NCBI GenBank assembly: GCA_034430415.1
Contig: DAOUEN010000018.1
Coordinates: forward strand, 1 to 21,982
DNA length: 21,982 bases
Source of the DNA: JADFUZ01 sp034430415
GTDB taxonomy: Bacteria > Chloroflexota > Dehalococcoidia > GIF9 > AB-539-J10
Reading direction: 5' to 3'
In this document: positions 1 through 6,161 of the stretch, one piece after another
How positions within the stretch are numbered: the first letter of the stretch is position 1
How the letters are laid out: the number at the start of each line of letters is the position of its first letter
Translations under genes and position numbers: made by a program
The notes under the pieces: generated by a model
The model's input: only the letters and a program-made list of their open reading frames with translations
What the model was told of the DNA's origin: nothing
The model's database searches: none

Positions 1-2
1 CC

Positions 3-584
3 CCCAGCCTGGTCGTCTGGCAGGGAGCACTCGACTGCAACACCACCTACTACTGGAGAGTCAGGACCAGATACGCCGAGACCGGCGAGACCATCCGTTC
101 CTGGTACTCCGACGTCTGGAGCTTCACCATCGCTGCCGGTCCCGGCAGCCCCCTCACCTTACTCGCTCCTGATGACGGCGCCAGCAACGTGCCTCTCACC
201 GCAGTCGGCTTCACCTGGACCGACGTCGACGACGCTGACGGCTACGACTACGTCCTCTCCGCCAACGCCGACCTCTCCAGTCCCCTGGCCTCCGAGTCAG
301 GCCTCTCCGGCACCGCCTTCACCTACACCGGGAACTTCGACTACACCACCACCTACTTCTGGCAGGTCACCGCGATGAAGGAGGGCAGCGTGTTCGCCCA
401 GAGCGACATCGGCACCTTCTCCACCGTAGCCGAGCCCGTGGAACCCCCCGAGTATCCCGACTTCCCCGAGATAGTCTTCCCCGGCCCCGCCCCCACTCCT
501 ACCTGGGTCTGGGTGGTTATCGGCCTCGGGGCCGTCCTGGTGATCGTGGTTATCGTCCTGATCTTCAGGACCCGCAAGGTCTGA
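3..584 (+). CDS. C-terminally anchored surface protein with FN3/Ig-like repeats (5' end missing)
   Basis: The reading frame is open from the first bases of the window, so only the last ~193 residues of a longer exported protein are visible. Two beta-sandwich-like repeats can be seen. One contains the TTYYWRV word and ends in WSFTI; the next contains FTWTDVDDADGYDY and TTYFWQV. This pattern is typical of fibronectin-III/Ig-like domains of bacterial surface proteins. A Pro-rich linker (PEYPDFPEIVFPGPAPTPT) leads to one hydrophobic helix (WVWVVIGLGAVLVIVVIVLIF) and a short basic tail RTRKV. That layout is an outward-facing ectodomain held by a C-terminal membrane anchor. It resembles the protein at 1971-3680 in the YYWRV repeat and in the anchor. 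No enzymatic motif is visible; a structural or adhesive role is inference. A strong hairpin follows the stop. Confidence 0.75.
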   Translation, partial: PSLVVWQGALDCNTTYYWRVRTRYAETGETIRSWYSDVWSFTIAAGPGSPLTLLAPDDGASNVPLTAVGFTWTDVDDADGYDYVLSANADLSSPLASESGLSGTAFTYTGNFDYTTTYFWQVTAMKEGSVFAQSDIGTFSTVAEPVEPPEYPDFPEIVFPGPAPTPTWVWVVIGLGAVLVIVVIVLIFRTRKV

Positions 585-609
585 TTTTCCAGGCCTAGCT
601 GAAACCCCA

Positions 610-637
610 GGAAGGGGGCTCCCGAGAGCCCCCTTCC
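610..637 (+). terminator. Rho-independent-like terminator hairpin
   Basis: A perfect 12-bp GC-rich inverted repeat (GGAAGGGGGCTC at 610-621, GAGCCCCCTTCC at 626-637) closes on a 4-nt CCGA loop, 26 nt after the stop of the surface-protein gene. The following tract is pyrimidine-rich (TCCTTTCCCCC) but not a pure T run. It is therefore a strong hairpin with a weak U tract. Confidence 0.7.
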
Positions 638-648
638 TCCTTTCCCCC

Positions 649-711
649 TACACCCGTCACGGGTCACGAGTCACGAGTCACCCGTCACGCATTACGCGTC
701 ACTCATTACGC
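649..711. repeat. Heptanucleotide tandem array, GTCACGN type (9 units)
   Basis: Read in steps of seven from 649, the sequence is TACACCC, GTCACGG, GTCACGA, GTCACGA, GTCACCC, GTCACGC, ATTACGC, GTCACTC, ATTACGC. The 7-nt register holds without an indel over 63 nt. It abuts the hairpin element at 712-741. Together with the array at 745-877 it fills most of the gene-free stretch 585-979. Confidence 0.85.
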
Positions 712-741
712 AGATTGCCGCGCCTGCGGCTCGCAATGACA
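712..741 (-). repeat. 30-bp GTCATTGCGA...GCAATCT hairpin element, copy 1
   Basis: Read on the minus strand this begins TGTCATTGCGAGCC and ends GCGGCAATCT. It matches 5097-5126 at 29 of 30 positions. Its ends are complementary (ATTG/CAAT) and enclose a second short stem. It resembles the GTCATTGCGAG...GCAATC palindromic repeats known from many unrelated bacterial genomes (recollection, not searched). It separates two heptamer arrays. Confidence 0.8.
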
Positions 742-744
742 GTG

Positions 745-877
745 GACTCTCGACTCCCGACTCCCGACTCCCGACTCCCGACCGTCGACTGCCGGCTGCC
801 GACTCCCGATCCGTGACTCCAGGCTCCAGGCTCTAGACTCTAGACTCTAGACTATCGACTCTAGACTATCGACTTGA
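745..877. repeat. Heptanucleotide tandem array, GACTCCC/GACTATC type (19 units)
   Basis: Nineteen consecutive 7-nt units run without a break of register: GACTCTC, four GACTCCC, GACCGTC, GACTGCC, GGCTGCC, GACTCCC, GATCCGT, GACTCCA, GGCTCCA, GGCTCTA, two GACTCTA, GACTATC, GACTCTA, GACTATC, GACTTGA. The words change gradually along the array, as expected from local duplication plus drift. The last unit supplies the first bases of the TTGACA -35 box of the toxin-antitoxin promoter. No open frame or RNA gene is visible here. Confidence 0.9.
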
Positions 878-903
878 CAACCATACCCCCCCTGGTGTAG
901 ATT
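874..903 (+). promoter_or_regulatory. Sigma-70-type promoter for the toxin-antitoxin pair
   Basis: A perfect TTGACA (874-879) is followed after 18 nt by TAGATT (898-903, 4 of 6 to TATAAT). Transcription would begin near 910, giving a leader of about 70 nt to the GTG at 980. The -35 box emerges from the end of the heptamer array. Confidence 0.5.
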
Positions 904-954
904 AACAGTGGGTATTTCGCTGCGCCCACAGGGGGGTGCGCAGGGGAATATAAA

Positions 955-967
955 GTATGTCACATAC
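955..967. promoter_or_regulatory. 13-bp palindrome, candidate antitoxin operator
   Basis: GTATGTCACATAC is a perfect inverted repeat about a central C. It lies 12 nt before the proposed GTG start of the ribbon-helix-helix antitoxin and downstream of the promoter. RHH antitoxins usually repress their own operon by binding short palindromes as dimers, so this is the natural operator candidate. Binding is inference. Confidence 0.45.
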
Positions 968-979
968 GGGTGTATAGGG

Positions 980-1246
980 GTGGGTAGAGCAGTAAAGATA
1001 AATATCACCATAGCTCCGGAAGAGCTGGAAAGGGTGGATGCCTTCGTCCATAAGAGAGGCGCCACCAGAAGCAGGGTCATTCAGCAGGCGCTCGACCACT
1101 TCATGGAGGAGAAAGAGACGGAGGACAGGGAAAAGGAGAGAAGAAGAGCCGCAGCAAAGGCGGCCTCCGAGATAAGGGAGCTCGCAGGCAAATCGGCCGA
1201 CTGGAACGGCGCAGCGGAGATAAGAAAGCGGAGGACTACGGGATGA
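980..1246 (+). CDS. Ribbon-helix-helix antitoxin (VapB/CopG-like)
   Basis: A small basic protein of 88 residues. The N-terminal strand VKINITIAPEELERVDAFV followed by TRSRVIQQALDHFM is the classical beta-alpha-alpha ribbon-helix-helix DNA-binding fold. The charged C-terminal half (EKETEDREKERRRAAAKAA) should bind and neutralise the toxin. The GTG at 980 puts the RHH strand six residues from the N terminus, as is usual. A frame-matched GTG at 908 would add 24 unrelated residues and start within a few bases of the promoter. The ribosome-binding site is poor: G-rich and too close to the GTG. Its stop overlaps the start of the PIN gene (ATGA, 1243-1246), so the two are translationally coupled. 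It probably represses its own promoter. Confidence 0.75.
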   Translation: MGRAVKINITIAPEELERVDAFVHKRGATRSRVIQQALDHFMEEKETEDREKERRRAAAKAASEIRELAGKSADWNGAAEIRKRRTTG

Positions 1247-1671
1247 AAGGCGCTCAGGGCTGCGTGGTGGATGCCAGCGTGGTAGTCAAGTGGTTCTCAG
1301 GGTCCGACGAGGATGCCGGAAGGGCGGAGGAGTTGCTCAACCGGCACGTTGCAGGAACACACCCCTTGATGAGCTGCTCGCTGGTGCTGTACGAGGTCTC
1401 CAGCGCCCTCCTCGCTAACCCGAACCTCAGCAAGGCAGACGTGTCGAAAGCGATGAAGAACCTGCTCGAGCTGGGGCTTGAGCTGGTGGATTTCCAGGAG
1501 GTTGTTGAGGAGACAGTGGCGCTGGCTTCCTCCAAAGCCCTCAGCATATGCGATGCGGCGTACGTTGCCGTCTCGCAGGTGCGCCACCTGCCACTCATCA
1601 CCGCCAATCACGAGCTTCTGGAAAAGGTGGCCGATATCCCTTTCGTCACTCCCCTGGAGAGACAGAATTGA
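1243..1671 (+). CDS. PIN-domain toxin (VapC-like ribonuclease)
   Basis: A 142-residue protein with PIN-domain features: Asp10 in VVDASVVVKWF, Glu51 in YEVSSALL, and Asp104 in SICDAAYVAV. The following strand, PLITANHELLEKVA, has Asn122 where many PIN domains have the fourth acidic residue (TAD). PIN toxins of the VapC group are Mg-dependent RNases that cut tRNA or rRNA. The 4-nt overlap with the RHH gene is typical of a type II toxin-antitoxin module. The three remaining acidic residues should suffice for metal binding, but activity is not certain. Its target cannot be read from sequence. The pair lies between two repeat clusters and two related surface-protein genes. Confidence 0.8.
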   Translation: MKGAQGCVVDASVVVKWFSGSDEDAGRAEELLNRHVAGTHPLMSCSLVLYEVSSALLANPNLSKADVSKAMKNLLELGLELVDFQEVVEETVALASSKALSICDAAYVAVSQVRHLPLITANHELLEKVADIPFVTPLERQN

Positions 1672-1748
1672 TGAACAGAAGGAGGTGCATGTCGGATACC
1701 CCGGCAGAAACGAGGTTCTTCCATTAACCTTTGAACGCTATTTGCGTT

Positions 1749-1754
1749 TATAAT
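1749..1754 (+). promoter_or_regulatory. Possible -10 box (TATAAT) upstream of the surface-protein gene
   Basis: A perfect TATAAT sits in the AT-richest part of this intergenic region. The best -35 candidate (TTAACC at 1724-1729) is 19 nt upstream and weak. Use would give a ~210-nt leader running through the repeat cluster to the gene at 1971. Confidence 0.25.
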
Positions 1755-1807
1755 AACAGGAACGTCATGGCGAAGCTGAGGCAAGGCTCTGAACACCGCT
1801 TCCAATA

Positions 1808-1920
1808 TGTCACTGCGAGGCGCGCTCCCCTTGTCATTGCGAGGCGCTCCAGCACCGAAGCAATCCCCAGCACCCATCACGCATCACGCAGACTCCCGCG
1901 CCCTCAGCCCGCAATGACTG
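1808..1920. repeat. Intergenic composite repeat cluster, locus 2
   Basis: It contains GTCACTGCGAGGCG (from 1809), GTCATTGCGAGGCG (from 1832) with its closing GAAGCAATCC, heptamers CATCACG/CATCACG, then 1881-1918. That last segment aligns without gaps with 703-740, including the AGAxTxCCGCGCC and CGCAATGAC words. It is therefore a diverged copy of the same composite repeat seen at 649-877 and 4979-5126. It fills most of the 299-nt gap between the PIN gene and the next gene. Confidence 0.7.
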
Positions 1921-1970
1921 CGAAATAGAACAGCGATAACAGCAAAATCAAAACCAAGGAGGATTGTCAA

Positions 1971-3680
1971 ATGAAGCTAGCATCTCGATTGCTAATCGCC
2001 CTCACCGTATGTCTCCTGGCCGTTCCCATAATGGCCGCTCCGGTGTTGGCCCAGACCTTCCACGTCTCAGAGGGCAGCATCGACAGTGACGAGGGGTATG
2101 TGGGCGACACGATACGGATATACGGAGAGTGGAATTCCGACCACGGCAGCTACATCTACGTCTACTTCGAGCTATTCAACGAGGACGAGGAAGACTGTCC
2201 CATGGAGAAGGTGAAGTATGACGATAGCTATGATGACGGCTCCGAGACCTACTACGAGTTCGACATGGACCTCGATGTACCGGAATGCTTCTCCGGGGTA
2301 CACGAAATCTGGATCTGCGATGACGACGACCCCGGCGATGAGGTTGACACCCTGGAGTTCACCGTCTATCCCTTCATAGAGATAGACACCGACGAAGGCC
2401 CTGCCGGCACCGAGGTGGAGGTGACGGGGCACGGATGGCACGAGGACGAGTCGGAGATATCCATATGGCTCTTCAGGGAGACCGGCGAGCCGGACACTGC
2501 GGACCTGGACGATGACGACTACTACATCGTAGCCCTGGACGAGATGGCGATAGACATGGAGGAGGACGATGAGGAGAAGTACGGCATGTGGGCCACCACC
2601 GTCACCTTCGAGGTGCCCCCCGCCTCCCAGGGGACCCACTACGTGTATGCGGTGGGCGATGAGAACAATGACATCGAGGACGACAACATCAAGGGCGCCG
2701 AGTTCGACGTTACCCCTGGCATAAGCCTGGACGTCACCGAGGGCGCCGTCGGCGATACGGTGACCGTCAGCGGCAGCGGCTTTGAAGATAAGGAGAAGGG
2801 CATAGCGATACTCTTCGACGGCAAGTCAGTGCACTCGGGCATCACCGCCGATGAAGACGGCTGCTGGGAAGAGGACTTCGAAGTGCCGTCGATGGCCGCC
2901 GGCACCTATGACGTGACCGCCGAGGGAAACGACACCGATGAGTCCGATATCGATCCAGTGGAGTTCGAGCTGGGAGCCGGCGTCACCGTCATCCCCCTCA
3001 GCGGAGATGTGGGCACCACCGTGACCGTCAGCGGCGACGGCTTTGCCCAGAACTCGGCGGTGACCGTCACCTACGACGGCTCAGTCAAGGTCTCCGGCAC
3101 CACCAGTTCCAACGGCAGTTTCTCAGGTCTCAGCTTTGAAGCCGACCACACCCAGAGCACGCACACCGTGGACCACCCCATAGTAGTCACCTGCGGCGCC
3201 AGCACCTTCACCAAGACCTTCACCATGGAGTCGAATGTGCCGGCCAAGCCCATACTTACCGCGCCTCCCAACGACTCCAGGATCGGTCACTTCACCAAGG
3301 TGAAGCCTACCCTCCAATGGAAAGCCGTCAGTGATCCCAGCGGCGTCACCTACAACCTCCAGATAGGAACCAGCCCCGATTTCGCCCAGGTCCTGATAGC
3401 CAAAGTCGGCTTGACCGAATCCCAGGCGCTGCTGGTATCCACCACCGGCCCTGAGATGAGCTACACGCTGACGGACATGGAGGCGCTGCCCTACGGCACC
3501 TACTACTGGAGGGTGAAAACCGTGGACGGGGCCATGAACGATAGCGGCTGGACCGTTCCCTACTCCTTCAAGGCCGGCTACCTGCCTCTGTGGGCCTTCA
3601 TTGCCATAGTGGCTGCGGCAGCAGTGCTGATCGGCGGCCTCATTTTCCTCCTCGCCCGAAGAGGAACGCCATACGACTAG
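1971..3680 (+). CDS. Secreted, membrane-anchored acidic surface protein with IPT/TIG-like and FN3-like domains
   Basis: A 569-residue exported protein. Residues 1-27 form a signal peptide (MKLASRLL, hydrophobic core, cleavage near VLA-Q). Residues 28-245 are very rich in Asp and Glu, including DLDDDDYY and MEEDDEEKYG, which suggests cation binding or a strongly charged surface. Residues ~248-335 and ~336-420 are two related repeats, each opening with GAVGDTVTVSGSGF or GDVGTTVTVSGDGF; this is the IPT/TIG-type Ig fold signature. Residues ~430-530 form an FN3-like domain with TYYWRVKTVDG. A C-terminal helix (LPLWAFIAIVAAAAVLIGG) and a short basic tail anchor it. AAGGAGG at 1956-1962 lies 8 nt before the ATG. 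A structural or adhesive cell-envelope role is inference; no catalytic motif is seen. Its anchor and YYWRV repeat recall the truncated gene at 3-584. Confidence 0.8.
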   Translation: MKLASRLLIALTVCLLAVPIMAAPVLAQTFHVSEGSIDSDEGYVGDTIRIYGEWNSDHGSYIYVYFELFNEDEEDCPMEKVKYDDSYDDGSETYYEFDMDLDVPECFSGVHEIWICDDDDPGDEVDTLEFTVYPFIEIDTDEGPAGTEVEVTGHGWHEDESEISIWLFRETGEPDTADLDDDDYYIVALDEMAIDMEEDDEEKYGMWATTVTFEVPPASQGTHYVYAVGDENNDIEDDNIKGAEFDVTPGISLDVTEGAVGDTVTVSGSGFEDKEKGIAILFDGKSVHSGITADEDGCWEEDFEVPSMAAGTYDVTAEGNDTDESDIDPVEFELGAGVTVIPLSGDVGTTVTVSGDGFAQNSAVTVTYDGSVKVSGTTSSNGSFSGLSFEADHTQSTHTVDHPIVVTCGASTFTKTFTMESNVPAKPILTAPPNDSRIGHFTKVKPTLQWKAVSDPSGVTYNLQIGTSPDFAQVLIAKVGLTESQALLVSTTGPEMSYTLTDMEALPYGTYYWRVKTVDGAMNDSGWTVPYSFKAGYLPLWAFIAIVAAAAVLIGGLIFLLARRGTPYD

Positions 3681-3743
3681 ATAGGTCCGGGGCTGCCGCG
3701 CCTTCCACCGGGAAGACGGGAGATGGGCGAAGGCAGTCCCCCC

Positions 3744-3773
3744 TTGACAGAAAGAAAGACAGACTGGTATACA
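3744..3773 (+). promoter_or_regulatory. Consensus extended -10 promoter for the tubulin-like gene
   Basis: A perfect TTGACA (3744-3749), an 18-nt spacer, and TATACA (3768-3773) preceded by TGG (extended -10). The start codon follows 9 nt after the -10 box. Transcription from here would begin only a few bases before the ATG and would exclude most of the AGGAGG Shine-Dalgarno at 3773-3778, which overlaps the last base of the -10 box. Confidence 0.6.
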
Positions 3774-3782
3774 GGAGGAAAA

Positions 3783-4958
3783 ATGAAACTAGCAGTTGTT
3801 GGACTAGGGCAGTGCGGCTGCCGCATCGCTGATAACTTCGCCAGGCTGAACCTCAAGGCGCAGGCTGAGCGCAAGGCGACTATAGCCCCTGTGGTCATAG
3901 CCATGAACACCGACCAGGCCGACCTGACCGGCCTCAGGTTCATCAAGAAGGACTTCCGCCACCGCATACTCATCGGCCTTCGCCAGACCCTGGGACACGG
4001 CGTGGGCAAGATAAACGAGCTGGGCGCCCAACTGGCCAAGGAAGACGGCGACAAGGTGATGGACGCTATGAAGTCCGAAGCGGAGTTCTACGAGACCCAT
4101 GCTTTTCTCCTTGTGGCCGGCTCCGCCGGTGGCACCGGCTCGGGCAGCCTGCCGGTGATCGCCAAGATGATCAAGGAAAGGTACATGAACAAGCCGGTCT
4201 ACGCCCTGGTTGTCCTGCCCTTCGAGCACGAGCAGTACAGCGAGGCCAGGAGCATGTATAACTCGGCTACCTGCCTCAAGTCCACCTTCGAGACGGTGGA
4301 CGCGGTCTTCCTGGCCGATAACCAGAGGTATGTGAGAAAGGACGCCAGCCTGATCAACAACATGGAAAGGATAAACCGGCTGATGGTTGAGCCCTTCTAC
4401 GACCTGATGTGCGCTGGTGAGGTAACCAAGCGCAAGTACGTGGGGGCCAGGACGATCGATGCCGGGGACCTGATAGCCTCCCTGCAAGGCTGGACCACCA
4501 TCGGTATGGGCAGGACCGAGCTTCCCGCTTTCCGCTTTCCCTGGGAGATACGGAAGAAGCACTTCCGCGACAAGGCCGTGGAGAGCTTCAGAGGCGCACA
4601 GGCACTGGACGCTACCATAGGCGACCTCTCCATTACCTGTAGCCCCAAGGATGCCTCCTACGCCATATATATCATGTCCGGCCCGGCCAGGGAGATGAAC
4701 ATGGATATGGTCAAGGGCGTAAGCGATTACATCAGCGAGATCGCCCCCAGCGCCGTGGTCCGCGGCGGCGACTTCCCCGGAGAGAGGCACTTCGTTGACA
4801 TCACCCTGATACTATCCCAGCTCTCCTTCGTGCCCAAGATTAAGGAGTTCTACGAGAGAGCTACCCAGTACGGAGAGGAACACCGGGACCAGATAGAGGA
4901 AACGCGCAAGAAGATCGACGCACTATCCGATCTGGGCCGGGAGCTGCCCACGCTGTAG
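3783..4958 (+). CDS. Tubulin/FtsZ-superfamily GTPase, CetZ- or FtsZ-like, non-canonical
   Basis: A 391-residue protein. The N terminus VVGLGQCGCRIADNF gives the GxGQxG nucleotide-binding loop (residues 7-12). AGGTGSG (115-121) fits the tubulin signature [SAG]GGTG[SA]G rather than the GGGTGTG usual in bacterial FtsZ. TIDAGD (224-229) aligns with the FtsZ T7 loop NxDxxD and keeps both catalytic acidic residues (Asp226, Asp229), with Asn replaced by Thr. It is followed by LQGWTTIGMG, like FtsZ MSxMGxAMMGTG. PFEHEQYSEAR and LADN (177-180) fit the guanine-contact region. A GTP-dependent polymer is therefore plausible. The charged C terminus lacks the FtsZ tail that binds FtsA/ZipA. The ATG at 3783 is chosen because AGGAGG and the promoter lie just before it; an in-frame ATG at 3723 would start upstream of the promoter. 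The paralogue group cannot be fixed without a tree. Confidence 0.75.
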   Translation: MKLAVVGLGQCGCRIADNFARLNLKAQAERKATIAPVVIAMNTDQADLTGLRFIKKDFRHRILIGLRQTLGHGVGKINELGAQLAKEDGDKVMDAMKSEAEFYETHAFLLVAGSAGGTGSGSLPVIAKMIKERYMNKPVYALVVLPFEHEQYSEARSMYNSATCLKSTFETVDAVFLADNQRYVRKDASLINNMERINRLMVEPFYDLMCAGEVTKRKYVGARTIDAGDLIASLQGWTTIGMGRTELPAFRFPWEIRKKHFRDKAVESFRGAQALDATIGDLSITCSPKDASYAIYIMSGPAREMNMDMVKGVSDYISEIAPSAVVRGGDFPGERHFVDITLILSQLSFVPKIKEFYERATQYGEEHRDQIEETRKKIDALSDLGRELPTL

Positions 4959-4978
4959 CCGAAGGCGGGACAGTCTCC

Positions 4979-5034
4979 GTGACGCGTGATACGTGATGGG
5001 GGACGAGTCGATAGTCGGGAGTCGATAGTCCCCT
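4979..5034 (-). repeat. Heptanucleotide tandem array, locus 3
   Basis: Eight 7-nt units: GTGACGC, GTGATAC, GTGATGG, GGGACGA, GTCGATA, GTCGGGA, GTCGATA, GTCCCCT. It includes a 12-mer direct repeat (GAGTCGATAGTC at 5005-5016 and 5019-5030). Read on the minus strand the words are GACTATC, GACTCCC, ATCACG and GTCACG, the same vocabulary as at 649-877. GGGGAC (4999-5004) and GTCCCC (5028-5033) can pair around it. Confidence 0.8.
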
Positions 5035-5126
5035 GTTATTGCGACTTGCCTCTTTGTCATCACAGTCCCCGCTTGTCATTGCGAGCCGCCCCTTTTTGTC
5101 ATTGCGACCCGCAGGCGCGGCAATCT
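5034..5126 (+). repeat. GTCATTGCGA hairpin elements, locus 3
   Basis: Partial units begin at 5034 (GTTATTGCGAC) and 5074 (TGTCATTGCGAGCCGCC), followed by the complete 30-bp element 5097-5126. The complete unit can fold: ATTG pairs with CAAT and CCGC with GCGG around an AGGC loop. It ends 4 nt from the stop codon of the downstream PiT gene at a convergent junction, so it may serve as a transcription-end hairpin for that operon. That role is inference. Confidence 0.7.
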
Positions 5127-5130
5127 CCTC

Positions 5131-6123
5131 CTAAGAGACACCCTTCAGCAACGACGCCAGCAGCCAGCCCAGGACGGCACAGGCAGGGAAGGTCAACAGC
5201 CAGGCCACCAGGATGTTCCCCGCTATCCCCCACCTCACTGCCGAAAGCCGCCTGGTGGCACCCACTCCCATGATTGCCGTGCTGATGCAGTGCGTGGTGC
5301 TCACCGGAATACCCAACTGCGAGGCCACCTCGACGATGATAGCTGCCGATGTCTCAGCAGCAAACCCATGAACCGGACGCAGGGTGGTCATCCGCAGTCC
5401 CAGCGTCCTGATGACCCGCCATCCCCCGGCGGCAATTCCAAAGCTGATTGAGGCCCCCGAAGCCAGGACTGTCCAGAAGGGAATAACACATTCGCAACTT
5501 CCCGTGTAGGCCATCAGGGCCATGGCCATCAGGCCCATGGGCATCTGCCCGTTGTTCTTGCCATGACTGTAGGACAGGAAGGCTGCGGAGAGGATTTGCA
5601 GGTTGCCGAAAATGACTCGCGCTCTATCGGGTGAGCTTTTCCGAAATAGCCACGATACGGCCACCATCATGGAGAAACCACCGACGAGGCCCAGTAGAGG
5701 GGCAATGCCCACAGCGGAAATCACCCTCGCCAGCACGTTCCACACTATGGCTTCGCCACCTCCCGTGGCCATGCCGGCGCCCACCAACCCTCCCACCAGG
5801 CCATGGGTCGTGCTCACTGGCATGCCGTAGTGTGTGGCCACGAAGGTCCAGATCACGGCCGGCACAGTTCCTGCCAGCACAGTGCCCATTGTCAGGGCCT
5901 GCGGAGCGATAATCCCTTCGCCAATGGTAATGGCCACCGCCGTACCTGTAGCTGCCCCAACAAAGCTGAAAAATGAAGCCATAACAAGAGCCGCCCGGGG
6001 GGAGAGAACACGAGTGCCAATTACGGTAGCGATAGCATTGGCGGCATCGTTGAAGCCATTGGCAACGCCGAAGGCGACGGCCAGGGCGACTAGCCCGATC
6101 AAAAGGGCAAGGCTTTCAGGCAT
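5131..6123 (-). CDS. PiT-family inorganic phosphate permease, copy A
   Basis: A 330-residue, strongly hydrophobic protein of about ten membrane helices. Both halves carry the PiT signature. The N-terminal GFNDAANAIATVIGTRVLSP (~23-42) is the GxNDxAN motif. The C-terminal copy is GIPVSTTHCISTAIMGVGATRR, with a matching GMPVSTTHGLVGGLVGAG in the first half. PiT proteins carry metal-phosphate, driven by H+ or Na+. It aligns without gaps along its whole length with the next permease (about two thirds identical by eye), so they are tandem duplicates. It is the last gene of the DUF47-PiT-PiT operon, 38 nt after copy B. The ND motif carries Phe (GFND) where copy B has Ala (GAND). Confidence 0.93.
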   Translation of the reverse strand: MPESLALLIGLVALAVAFGVANGFNDAANAIATVIGTRVLSPRAALVMASFFSFVGAATGTAVAITIGEGIIAPQALTMGTVLAGTVPAVIWTFVATHYGMPVSTTHGLVGGLVGAGMATGGGEAIVWNVLARVISAVGIAPLLGLVGGFSMMVAVSWLFRKSSPDRARVIFGNLQILSAAFLSYSHGKNNGQMPMGLMAMALMAYTGSCECVIPFWTVLASGASISFGIAAGGWRVIRTLGLRMTTLRPVHGFAAETSAAIIVEVASQLGIPVSTTHCISTAIMGVGATRRLSAVRWGIAGNILVAWLLTFPACAVLGWLLASLLKGVS

Positions 6124-6161
6124 GTTTCTACACCCTGTCCTCCGCCATATTGGTCACATCT

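Noticed and set aside
649..877. CRISPR array
   Set aside because: The repeats are contiguous 7-nt units with no unique spacers of 25-40 nt, and no cas genes are nearby.
908..979. Upstream GTG start for the RHH antitoxin
   Set aside because: It would add 24 unrelated residues across the candidate operator and lies only 4 nt after the -10 box; GTG 980 fits the RHH fold.
3681..3743. Terminator after the 569-residue surface-protein gene
   Set aside because: Only a weak 5-bp stem (CTTCC/GGAAG at 3702-3715) with no T tract; not enough to call.
3723..3782. 20-residue N-terminal extension of the tubulin-like protein
   Set aside because: AGGAGG directly precedes ATG 3783, the family begins at MKLAVVGLGQCG, and the promoter lies inside the extension.
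3804..4790. 328-residue antisense reading frame opposite the tubulin-like gene
   Set aside because: A shadow of the GC-rich coding frame; the plus-strand protein has clear family motifs and this one has none.
585..5130. Insertion sequence or transposon around the repeat clusters
   Set aside because: No transposase, no terminal inverted repeats of IS type and no target-site duplication could be seen; the repeats are short intergenic elements.
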